Assembly (NCBI GenBank): GCA_029560455.1
Contig: JAKQKW010000425.1
Coordinates: forward strand, 14,873 to 78,872
DNA length: 64,000 bases
Direction of reading: 5' to 3'
Origin: Candidatus Rifleibacteriota bacterium
GTDB taxonomy: Bacteria; Riflebacteria; Ozemobacteria; Ozemobacterales; Ozemobacteraceae
Shown here: one piece after another, positions 34,405-42,472 of the stretch
Layout: each line of letters starts with the position of its first letter
Position numbering within the stretch: the stretch's first letter is position 1
Notes under the pieces: model-generated
Database searches by the model: none
What the model saw: only the letters and a program-made list of their open reading frames with translations
What the model was told of the DNA's origin: nothing
Position numbers and translations under genes: made by a program

Positions 34405-35088
34405 TTATTCATAAGCGTAGGTTCCGCATGCTTCGTCTTTGACGATCTGCCCGTCGACAAGGGCAAGAACCCTTTTGCGCAGCTTGTTTACCAGGTTGTG
34501 GTTGTGGGTGGCCATCACCACGGTTGTGCCGCGCGAATTTATTTCGAGAAAAAGCTGCATGATTTCCTGCGAAATCATCGGGTCAAGGTTGCCGGTGGGT
34601 TCGTCGGTAATGAGTATCAGCGGGTTGTTGACAATGGCCCTGGCGATACAGACACGCTGTTGTTCGCCACCGGAAAGCTCAGTTGGGAACATGCGGCGCT
34701 TGTGTGAGAGGCCGACCTGTTCGAGGGCTTCCTGGACGCGGGTGTTGATAATCGAAGCCGAGGCCCCCACCACCCGCAGGCCAAAGGCGACGTTTTCGGC
34801 CACCGTTCGGCGTTTCAACAGTTGAAAGTCCTGGAGGACGATGCCGAGGTTGCGGCGCAGATAAGGTACCCGGTTCTCGGGCATTGTGGTGATATCTTTG
34901 CCATCGATGAGTATTTTGCCTTCAGTCGGCACATCTTCGCGGAAAAGCATGCGCAGAAAAGTACTTTTACCCGCGCCCGAAGGACCGACGAGAAAAACAA
35001 AATCACCCGGATTTATGGTCAGACTGATGTTGTTCAATGCTCTGACCCCGTTCGGGAAAATCCTGGTAACGCCCTGTAATTCGATCAT
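34405..35088 (-). CDS. ftsE: Cell division ATP-binding protein FtsE
   Basis: A 227-residue ABC ATPase. Walker A GPSGAGKST (about 37-45), signature LSGGEQQR (about 141), Walker B LILITDEPTGNLDP and switch His MATHNH are all intact. The length and GPSGAGKST/EPTGNLD pattern are typical of FtsE. It pairs with FtsX encoded 21 bases downstream. It is the first gene of the ftsE-ftsX-envC operon, with a near-consensus promoter at 35133-35161 and divergent from a pilT gene. Confidence 0.93.
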   Translation of the reverse strand: MIELQGVTRIFPNGVRALNNISLTINPGDFVFLVGPSGAGKSTFLRMLFREDVPTEGKILIDGKDITTMPENRVPYLRRNLGIVLQDFQLLKRRTVAENVAFGLRVVGASASIINTRVQEALEQVGLSHKRRMFPTELSGGEQQRVCIARAIVNNPLILITDEPTGNLDPMISQEIMQLFLEINSRGTTVVMATHNHNLVNKLRKRVLALVDGQIVKDEACGTYAYE

Positions 35089-35132
35089 TTGCTGCCCACA
35101 CGGTAATTTTTTCTTGAAAACAACAGAAACGA

Positions 35133-35161
35133 ATTATAGCAGGTGTGCACCACAATGGCAA
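35133..35161 (-). promoter_or_regulatory. Near-consensus sigma-70 promoter of ftsE-ftsX-envC
   Basis: On the minus strand TTGCCA (35161-35156) and TATAAT (35138-35133) are separated by exactly 17 bases. The -10 is perfect consensus. The ftsE ATG at 35088 lies about 45 bases downstream. Confidence 0.75.
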
Positions 35162-35266
35162 AAGTCATTTTTTCGGGAAAAAAATGTGTTTTTCTGTTAG
35201 AATCCAAAACTGATTATCCGTATCAGAAGTATTTAGGGCAATCAAAGAACAGGGGCTGGAGGAATC

Positions 35267-36343
35267 ATGATTTTTGAGCTGATGAAACTCTGTGTCGAAA
35301 AAGGTGCGTCTGACCTGCACTTTAAGGTCGGCTACCCTCCCATTTTGCGAATAGATGGTGCAATGCGGCTTATCAAAGATATGCCCGTCATTTCTGTGCC
35401 TGATTATGAGGCAATGCTTGAGTCGATCCTTGACGATCTGCAGCTGGTGAATTTCCTCAAACATCGCAAGCTCGATCTTGGCTTCAGCTTCCAGAATGCA
35501 CGCTTCCGTGTCAATCTTTTCAACGATCTGCATGGTGGTAACGCCGTATTCAGGGTTATTCCGTTCAAACATCTGTCATTCAACGACATCGAATTGCCCC
35601 AGTCTGGCCGCAGGCTGGCTGACCGGCAGCGCGGTATCATTCTGGTAACCGGTGCAACCGGTGCAGGTAAATCAACGACCCTGTCGACTTTTATCACCCA
35701 CATCAACAGTACCTACAATAAAACGATAGTTACTGTCGAAGACCCTATCGAATACCTGTTCGAAGACGATATGAGCCTGATCAGCCAGAGACAGGTCGGA
35801 GTCGACTGTCTCAGTTTTGAAGAAGGCATCAGGGGCGCCCTTAAAATGGACTGCGACGTGCTGATGGTCGGCGAACTGCGCAATGCCGATGCGGTCGAAA
35901 TGTCGCTGCTGGCCGCCGAATCAGGAAAGCTGGTTTTTGCGACTCTGCACAGCAACACGGCTATTCAGGCTATCGATCGTTTTGTTAACCTTTTTCCCCA
36001 GAATCTGCATACGCAGGTGCTTGGTCGGCTTGCTTCGCATCTGCAGGGAGTTGTCACCCAGACGCTGGTTCCGAGACGCCTGGGTCGAGGTCGCCTGGCT
36101 GCCTTCGAAATTCTGATCAACACACCGGCGGTGCGTGGTCTTATCAACGAAAACCGCGTTCATCTAATTCATTCGTATCTGGAATCAGGTTCGGGTTCCG
36201 GTATGGTATCGCTCGACAACTCTCTTGTTGAACTTGTAAACAGCGGTAAGGTCGATAAAAACGAAGCATTGATGAGAGCAAACAACAAGGCATTTGTTAA
36301 ACGCAAGATTGAAGAACCCGAAGGCTCGGGAGGTGCAGCATGA
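35267..36343 (+). CDS. pilT: PilT-type pilus retraction ATPase, first paralogue
   Basis: A 358-residue cytoplasmic motor ATPase of the PilT class. The N-terminal half begins KGASDLHFKVG. Walker A is GATGAGKST (about 129-137), an Asp box VEDPIEY follows, Walker B is VLMVGELRN and the His box is FATLHSNTA, all intact. The AIRNLIRE-type C-terminal motif is altered (PAVRGLINENRVH). GGAGG sits just upstream of the ATG. The 3' end overlaps the second PilT gene by 4 bases (ATGA), so they are co-translated. It probably powers pilus retraction. Confidence 0.88.
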   Translation: MIFELMKLCVEKGASDLHFKVGYPPILRIDGAMRLIKDMPVISVPDYEAMLESILDDLQLVNFLKHRKLDLGFSFQNARFRVNLFNDLHGGNAVFRVIPFKHLSFNDIELPQSGRRLADRQRGIILVTGATGAGKSTTLSTFITHINSTYNKTIVTVEDPIEYLFEDDMSLISQRQVGVDCLSFEEGIRGALKMDCDVLMVGELRNADAVEMSLLAAESGKLVFATLHSNTAIQAIDRFVNLFPQNLHTQVLGRLASHLQGVVTQTLVPRRLGRGRLAAFEILINTPAVRGLINENRVHLIHSYLESGSGSGMVSLDNSLVELVNSGKVDKNEALMRANNKAFVKRKIEEPEGSGGAA

Positions 36344-37386
36344 GACCGGAAGTATTCGAATATTTTGAACGGGCCATCGAGCTCGGTGCCAGTGACCTGA
36401 TTCTTAAACCCGGCGCTCCGCCATCGTTCAGAGTTAACCGGCATCTGATAATCTCTGAAGACGAAGCTCTTGCACCTCAGCAGATGTATGACCTGTTTTT
36501 GCCGATTGTCGATGCCGCCCAGCAGGAAGACCTGCGCTCGAAATTTTTCGTGAACTCGATATTTCAATATAAGTTCAATCGGGCTCGCATCAGATACTAT
36601 ATCTTTCAGCAGCGCGAAGGTCTTGCCGGGTCATTCCGCTTTATTCCTTCAAAAGTTCCGACGATCGAAGAGCTGCGACTGCCAGAAGCACTTATCGGCA
36701 TAGCTGCCCGGCCACGCGGCCTGTTCCTGGTGACCGGCCCCGCCTGTTCAGGAAAAACCATGACGGTTGCGGCAATGGCTGATGCGATAAACAAACGCTT
36801 TGCCAGACATATCATTACCATGGAAAGCCCGGTCGAAGTTATTTATACCCCGAATCAGGCAGTATTCACGCAGGTAGAGATCGGCAAAGTCATCAATACC
36901 TATTCTGAGGCGCTTGTCAATTCGCTGCGCGAAGATCCTGATGTAATGGTCATCGGTGAACTTAAAGACCGCTCGATTGTTGAACAGGCACTGATGGCAG
37001 CTGAAACCGGCCACCTTGTCATTTCTTCGCTGCCGACCATGGGTGCGGCGCAGACCATTGAACACATCGTCAGCATGTATCCACCCGGTAAACAGGATGA
37101 AGCCCGGTCGCAGCTGAGCCTGAGTTTGATCGGCATTTTTTCGCAGATGCTGATTCCGTGCGTTGATCCTTTTCAGCCGCCACGAGTGGCCTACGAACTC
37201 ATGCTTGCCACCTCAGGGATTCGCAACCTGATTCGCGACAAAAAATACAATCAGCTGAATACGGCGATGATCATGGCACGTCGCGAAGGCTGCGTTACCT
37301 TCAAAGATACACTCGAAAGACTGATGCGCGATGACAGTATCGACCAGGCTATTGTTAAAAGTCTGCTGCAGGAGTTGGAAGAATGA
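36340..37386 (+). CDS. PilT-like ATPase, second paralogue with altered His box
   Basis: A 348-residue PilT/PilU-like protein. The ASDL motif, Walker A GPACSGKTM (about 129-137), Asp box TMESPVEV and Walker B VMVIGELKD are present. The His box (ATLHTN in most PilT proteins) is replaced by SSLPTMG, losing the conserved His, while the C-terminal IRNLIRD motif is intact. This is the mirror image of the first paralogue. PilU-like accessory motors often need a partner PilT, so heteromeric or dependent function is likely (inference). It overlaps the preceding gene and the next HEAT-TPR gene by 4 bases each. Confidence 0.82.
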   Translation: MRPEVFEYFERAIELGASDLILKPGAPPSFRVNRHLIISEDEALAPQQMYDLFLPIVDAAQQEDLRSKFFVNSIFQYKFNRARIRYYIFQQREGLAGSFRFIPSKVPTIEELRLPEALIGIAARPRGLFLVTGPACSGKTMTVAAMADAINKRFARHIITMESPVEVIYTPNQAVFTQVEIGKVINTYSEALVNSLREDPDVMVIGELKDRSIVEQALMAAETGHLVISSLPTMGAAQTIEHIVSMYPPGKQDEARSQLSLSLIGIFSQMLIPCVDPFQPPRVAYELMLATSGIRNLIRDKKYNQLNTAMIMARREGCVTFKDTLERLMRDDSIDQAIVKSLLQELEE

Positions 37387-39695
37387 ACGAAATAGCTCAG
37401 AAAAGAATCAGAGATATTCGTGAAAAAATCGCGAATGCAGTAAATAATCACCTCGGCGGTAAATTTTCAGAAGCGATAAAAGCCAGACTGGTGATGTTGA
37501 TGGCTGAAGTTGGCATGGCGCAATCGGCAGGTTCTATCTACAGTTATCTTCAGACCCACCAGGATCAGGAAGAAGCCATAGTTGCTGCAAACCGTTTTGA
37601 CAGCGACGAAATTCAGACCTATCTGCTTGAACTTCTTAAAAACCAGCGATCAGCGCATCGTGAAATCATTGTCGAATGCCTGGGCAGCCGGAAAAAGCCG
37701 GCACTGGTGGCCGAGCTCAAACAGTATCTCGCTGACCCGGACCGGCATGTCCGCTTTCAGACCGCCAACAGTCTGTTCAATATCGGCGGTAAAGAAGCCG
37801 CTCTCGCCATGTGCGAATTCATCTCAGACCCGGATGAATGGATCTCGATGACGATTCTTCGTCTTCTCTGTATCATGCGCGAGCTTGACTCGATTCCTAT
37901 TCTCATCGAAAAATACCATCAGGATGAAGATCTGCGCCGTAAAGCGCTGATGATCTCATTTCTCGCGAGGTTTAGAAGTGTAACCCTTCTGGGCATATTT
38001 GATCAGGGCTTGCAGGCAAGAGACGCCAGATTGCGCGCCAATTCGATCGAGGCGGTCGGGAATCTGAATCTTCCTGAAAATGAAATCAGAAGTCGCATAG
38101 AACCTTCTCTGCACGACCCGAATAACCGTATCAGAGCCAATTCTATTCTCGCCCTCGCCAGGCTCGACCCTGAAAAAATCAAGCCCGAAATCCGGGAAAT
38201 GGTCGAGTCAAGCGATGTTCAGCTGCGACGCAGTGCGGCGTTTATTCTTGGCATGATCCCTCCGACCGACTATCAGGATCTTGCTGCCATTCTGGTTGCC
38301 GACCAGAACGAAGCGGTGCGCAAGAGAATGATTCAGTCTCTGAGAAATTATCCTTCGGACTTTGTTTGTAACCAGCTCGAACGCGCGCTGTCAGACAATA
38401 ATAAATGGATCAGAAAGCACGCTATTGATATGGCGGCACGCATTTCCAACTTTCCCCACAAAAAAATTCTTGGTCTGCTCAAAACCGAGCGGGCCGCTCC
38501 CAACCTTGAGGCCTGCATGAACTTTTTTGCCTTTCATCCTGTTGAAGAGGCGATGTCGGCAATCAAACTGCATGTCAAAGATCGCCGCCTTCAGGTTGTA
38601 AAGGCTCTTCTTAATTCTGTTGCCGCTATTGGCGGTGTTGAAGGAGTTAAATCGGTGGCGCCCAGGCTTGAACAGAAAGACCCCGGCGTTATTCAGGCCC
38701 TCAGTGAAGTTCTTATCAAAGCCGGCGACCGCAAAATTCTCGATGATCTCGTCGAAAGATTTGCGCATGTGCGGCATGAGCATCAGGTTTCTGTGCTGGT
38801 TCCGTCACTTATCAGCAGTGTCAAAATTCTTGATCAGGGCGAAAACATGCCCGAAGAACTTCTCAAGAGTCTTGAAACCATGGAAGTCGAGGAAAAACCG
38901 AAACCGTTGCCGCCTGAACCCTCTGTTGAAGATGTTTCTGAGTCGGCATCCACCGATGAAGAGCCGGTTGAAACCGGCGAAGAAGCGAAATTGCCTGATT
39001 CCGGCATAGATTTTGGCTCCGGCCTGCTGGATCTGCCCGCCCCCGGGGTTGACGAAAACGGCGAAGGCGATGACAGTGAAGAAACTGACTCTGAAGGCCG
39101 CAAGACCTCAGGGCATTATCGCCAGGGTCTTAAAGCATACAATATTGGTAAATACAAAAAGGCAATCAGCGAATTCAACAAGGTTCTTGAAACCGAAGAG
39201 CAGCCTCCGGCGAATGTCTTTCTCTATATGGGCATCATGTTTGCTGACCAGGAAAAATACGAACAGGCACGCGAGTATCTGCAGACTTTTATCGACAAGG
39301 CTCCAGACCACGCGCGCGGCAATTTCCTGCTTGGCAAGGTTTTCAGGCAGCTTAAGAACTGGAGCGGCCTGATCAGGGTCTATTCAAGATTTACCGCCGG
39401 CGAACTCAAAGCTTCTGCTAAAATGAAGAAGCGCATTTACCATGATCTTGGTGTGGCGAATGTTCTGATTGGCCACTATGATGCCGGGTGTTCACAGCTC
39501 GAGAGCCTTTTGAAAATAGATCGGGAAAACGCCGAAGCCGGTTACTATCTGGCGTTAGGTAAGTTTCATCTCAAGAAGATCAGCGAGGCTGAGGCGATTC
39601 TGCAGCAGGCCGCAAAGAGCGGGCATGGCAATAAACGTATCACCAGACTGATTGAGGCTCTGGCCGAAAAAATCAAGGGCGGCCCCGCTGACTGA
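37383..39695 (+). CDS. HEAT-repeat and TPR fusion protein
   Basis: A 770-residue cytoplasmic protein. Residues about 60-465 are HEAT/PBS-type repeats (HVRFQTANSLFNIGG, RLRANSIEAVGNL, NRIRANSILALARL, QLRRSAAFILGMI). A Pro/Glu/Asp-rich acidic linker at about 500-575 is followed by TPR repeats to the end (YRQGLKAYNIGKYKKAISEFNKV). No signal peptide or membrane helix is visible. The start overlaps the second PilT gene by 4 bases, so it belongs to a pilT-pilT-HEAT-HEAT operon. It may be a scaffold coupling the pilus motors to other partners. Confidence 0.8.
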   Translation: MNEIAQKRIRDIREKIANAVNNHLGGKFSEAIKARLVMLMAEVGMAQSAGSIYSYLQTHQDQEEAIVAANRFDSDEIQTYLLELLKNQRSAHREIIVECLGSRKKPALVAELKQYLADPDRHVRFQTANSLFNIGGKEAALAMCEFISDPDEWISMTILRLLCIMRELDSIPILIEKYHQDEDLRRKALMISFLARFRSVTLLGIFDQGLQARDARLRANSIEAVGNLNLPENEIRSRIEPSLHDPNNRIRANSILALARLDPEKIKPEIREMVESSDVQLRRSAAFILGMIPPTDYQDLAAILVADQNEAVRKRMIQSLRNYPSDFVCNQLERALSDNNKWIRKHAIDMAARISNFPHKKILGLLKTERAAPNLEACMNFFAFHPVEEAMSAIKLHVKDRRLQVVKALLNSVAAIGGVEGVKSVAPRLEQKDPGVIQALSEVLIKAGDRKILDDLVERFAHVRHEHQVSVLVPSLISSVKILDQGENMPEELLKSLETMEVEEKPKPLPPEPSVEDVSESASTDEEPVETGEEAKLPDSGIDFGSGLLDLPAPGVDENGEGDDSEETDSEGRKTSGHYRQGLKAYNIGKYKKAISEFNKVLETEEQPPANVFLYMGIMFADQEKYEQAREYLQTFIDKAPDHARGNFLLGKVFRQLKNWSGLIRVYSRFTAGELKASAKMKKRIYHDLGVANVLIGHYDAGCSQLESLLKIDRENAEAGYYLALGKFHLKKISEAEAILQQAAKSGHGNKRITRLIEALAEKIKGGPAD

Positions 39696-39717
39696 TTTTG
39701 CAGAATGGAAGCAAACG

Positions 39718-41238
39718 ATGGATATCAAGGTAAAAAAACTTCTTAAAGATCTGACAAACAGCGATGACGATCTGCGGGCTCTTTCAGCGATGACGCTGAT
39801 GAAGCTCGATTTTCCTGACCGGGCGGTGCGCGAAGAAATTCTGCTGAATCTGATCGAAGCAACCCAGGATCAGAATGTTGCGGTCAGATTTTTTGCCAGA
39901 AAAGCCATAGACAAGATACGAAAAACCGAAAAGCTTCTCAAAACCGCCAGTGGTGAGACGGCTGCCGTCGATCCTGCAGAAAAACTTGTTTCAGGCGATT
40001 ATCAGGATCGTCTTGCCGCGGTAATGGAAGTGAAAGCCAGCAACAGAGCTGATTTTAAAGATCAGCTTGTCGAGATGCTCGGGACAGAGGAACATACCTT
40101 CGTGCGTGCAGCATTGATAAGTTGTCTTGCCGGTTTTTTAAAAAAGGACGAAGCCGGTATTCTCAGCCGCTTTCTCTCAGATTCTGACAACCGGGTGCGT
40201 TCCAATACCATTGAAGCGCTGGAAATTCTGAAGGCCGAAGATTCGATTCCGGCGCTTTTTTCGGCTCTATCTGACCCCGATAATCGTATCAGAGCTGTTG
40301 CTGCCAAGGCCCTGCAGACTTTTGGCGAGGAAAAGGTCTTCGCTGAGCTCAGAAAGATGCTTGAGTCACCCGAAGAGTGGATGAAAGGCAGCGCCATTTA
40401 TGCCCTTTCGCATATTCAGGCGGGTGAAGCGATAGAGTTGCTGCTTGAAACAGCGAGGGCGGCTACCCATGCCGAAACTCGTGTTAAAGCCATTGTTGCT
40501 CTGGCCAATTACCATGATTCATGTGCTTATGGCTTTCTCAAAGGACTCGGAACCTCTGGTGAAGGGGTTTTTAAGGAGACCGCCCAGAAAGCTCTCAAGC
40601 TGATGGAAGAAAAGTTCGGGGCCGAACCACCGACCAGAACTTTGATAGTTCAGCCCGAAGAGGCGGGTCGTTCGGCTGACGGAAAAATTGATGGCAAGCC
40701 AGCTGAAAGCGACAAGCCGGAAGATCTTGCATCAACGGTTACCCGGTTTTTTCGCAAGGGCAAAGAAGAGGCTGTCGGTCTGTCAAACCGCGCCGCTCTT
40801 AATTTTTCAGTAACCGATCTGAAAAAGGAACTCGATGAGCTGTGCAGAGAAATCGGCCGGATAATGTTTGATGTCTATCAGGCCGGCGAAATAGAGTATG
40901 CCGACATGCTGAGTATTGGTCACGAGATTCTCAGAATGAACTTTTTCATTCAGAAATATACCGAACAGGAAGAAAAGCTTGCCGGTGCCAAACCAGAGGG
41001 CTTTTTTGGGCAGCTGAAAAGCCTTTTCTCGAAATCGCCGGAGCAAAAAGCCACTGCCTCACAGGCTGAAAAGTTTTCTAAACGCCGTGATGAGCTTTTG
41101 CTGAAACTTGGCCAGCTGGCGGTGAAAAAATATGAAAAAGACGAGTTCAGACACAAACTGCTTGAACCGCATATGGTCACTTACCAGAAACTGACAAAAA
41201 AACTTTCGGGTGAGCAGAAAAAACTTGATGAAAATTGA
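39718..41238 (+). CDS. HEAT-repeat protein with C-terminal helical domain
   Basis: A 506-residue protein starting at the ATG at 39718 (GGAAG upstream; a longer frame would overlap the previous gene by 44 bases without a site). The N-terminal 310 residues contain HEAT repeats (NRVRSNTIEALEIL, NRIRAVAAKALQTFG, EWMKGSAIYALSHI). A charged linker precedes a C-terminal helical domain (about 360-506) rich in Lys and Glu. It is cytoplasmic and last of the pilT/HEAT group. The apt start follows 7 bases later. Function is unknown beyond protein binding. Confidence 0.78.
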   Translation: MDIKVKKLLKDLTNSDDDLRALSAMTLMKLDFPDRAVREEILLNLIEATQDQNVAVRFFARKAIDKIRKTEKLLKTASGETAAVDPAEKLVSGDYQDRLAAVMEVKASNRADFKDQLVEMLGTEEHTFVRAALISCLAGFLKKDEAGILSRFLSDSDNRVRSNTIEALEILKAEDSIPALFSALSDPDNRIRAVAAKALQTFGEEKVFAELRKMLESPEEWMKGSAIYALSHIQAGEAIELLLETARAATHAETRVKAIVALANYHDSCAYGFLKGLGTSGEGVFKETAQKALKLMEEKFGAEPPTRTLIVQPEEAGRSADGKIDGKPAESDKPEDLASTVTRFFRKGKEEAVGLSNRAALNFSVTDLKKELDELCREIGRIMFDVYQAGEIEYADMLSIGHEILRMNFFIQKYTEQEEKLAGAKPEGFFGQLKSLFSKSPEQKATASQAEKFSKRRDELLLKLGQLAVKKYEKDEFRHKLLEPHMVTYQKLTKKLSGEQKKLDEN

Positions 41239-41245
41239 GGAAAAT

Positions 41246-41758
41246 ATGGATTTAAATGCTTTTATCAGAGATGTTCCCGATTTCCCCAAGCCGGGCATTA
41301 TTTTCAAGGATATTACCCCTCTTCTCAATGATCCGAAGGCTTTTGCCTGCCTGATTGACATCTTTGCCGACAAATACCGCAATTCAGGCATCAGCCATGT
41401 CTGCGGCATTGAATCACGCGGTTTTATTATCGGTGCAGCTCTTGCTCTCAGACTCGGTATCGGCTTCGTGCCGATCCGCAAGGCAGGCAAACTGCCATGC
41501 AAAAAGATTCGTCGTGAATACAGCCTTGAATACGGCACTGACGCTATCGAAATTCATGCCGACGCGGTAAATAGAGGCGAAAAGGTGCTTCTTGTCGATG
41601 ATCTTATCGCGACCGGCGGCACAGCTTTGGCAGCTGTTGAACTTCTTCAGGACATTGGTGCGCAGGTAACCGGCATTGCTTTTGCCATCGAGCTCGAATT
41701 TCTGAAAGGTCGCGATCGTTTTGACAGCAGCAGGATCTTTTCGGTGCTCAAATACTGA
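41246..41758 (+). CDS. apt: Adenine phosphoribosyltransferase
   Basis: A 170-residue enzyme that salvages adenine to AMP with PRPP in the cytoplasm. The start ATG at 41246 follows TTGAGGAAAAT and gives the classic APT length; a longer frame would overlap the HEAT gene. The N-terminal FPKPGIIFKDITPLL is a hallmark of APT, and the PRPP-binding motif VLLVDDLIATGGT (about 110-122) is intact. The 3' end overlaps the next gene by 38 bases. It is a housekeeping gene inserted in a pilus/HEAT run. Confidence 0.95.
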   Translation: MDLNAFIRDVPDFPKPGIIFKDITPLLNDPKAFACLIDIFADKYRNSGISHVCGIESRGFIIGAALALRLGIGFVPIRKAGKLPCKKIRREYSLEYGTDAIEIHADAVNRGEKVLLVDDLIATGGTALAAVELLQDIGAQVTGIAFAIELEFLKGRDRFDSSRIFSVLKY

Positions 41759-42461
41759 TCTCCCGATCTGGGCGGTAATCCCGGCCCGCGGCGGTTCAAA
41801 AAGACTGCCGCGAAAGAATGCCATGCCGTTTGCCGATGGCGATTCACTTACAGTGCGCACCATCCGCAAGGCAGTCGAGTCTAACTGTTTCAGTCGCGTG
41901 CTTCTCAGTACCGATGACTCGCAGATTGCCGCTGACGGCAAGGCAGCCGGCGCGCTGGTTCCCTTTATCAGACCTGCTGATCTCTCAGGTGACCAGGCTT
42001 CTTCACTCGATGTTCTTTTGCACGCGATTACTGAGCTGAAAAAGCTGTTTAAAGAAGAAAACCCCGGAGTCGTTGCACTTCTGCAGGTGACTTCGCCGCT
42101 GTTGAGTGTCAGACATATTGCCGCAGCGGTTGAAACTTTTTTTGCGGGCGGTTTTAACAGTCTTTCTTCAATGGTTGCAGTCGAGCAATACCCTGAGTGG
42201 ATGTTCAGAGTGAACGAAAACCATCATGCCACCCCTGAAAGTAATGCAGGGATCATCTGCCCGACCGACCAGATTCCGGTCAGATATATTGAGAATGGCG
42301 CGATCTATCTGGTCAGATACGAATGGCTGGCCGAGCACCGTAGTCTCTATGATTTTGCCAGGCACGGCTGCTATGCGATGTCTGCTGAAGAGTCTGTTGA
42401 TATCGATACCCGCTCAGACTGGGAATATGCAGAATTTCTGCTGCGTCGCCGCCAGGCCTGA
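41721..42461 (+). CDS. CMP-sugar synthetase-like (NeuA/PseF-type cytidylyltransferase)
   Basis: A 246-residue nucleotidyltransferase of the acylneuraminate cytidylyltransferase family, which activates a nonulosonic or related acid sugar with CTP. The signature PARGGSKRLPRKN lies near residues 20-32, LLSTDD follows, and LLQVTSPLL is in the middle. It may serve surface glycans or pilin/flagellin glycosylation. The only in-frame start before the core is a TTG at 41721, 38 bases inside apt, with an AAAGGT element about 10 bases upstream. It ends 11 bases from the convergent GGDEF gene. Which sugar is used cannot be seen. Confidence 0.8.
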   Translation: MTAAGSFRCSNTDLPIWAVIPARGGSKRLPRKNAMPFADGDSLTVRTIRKAVESNCFSRVLLSTDDSQIAADGKAAGALVPFIRPADLSGDQASSLDVLLHAITELKKLFKEENPGVVALLQVTSPLLSVRHIAAAVETFFAGGFNSLSSMVAVEQYPEWMFRVNENHHATPESNAGIICPTDQIPVRYIENGAIYLVRYEWLAEHRSLYDFARHGCYAMSAEESVDIDTRSDWEYAEFLLRRRQA

Positions 42462-42472
42462 GCGGTTTTGCT

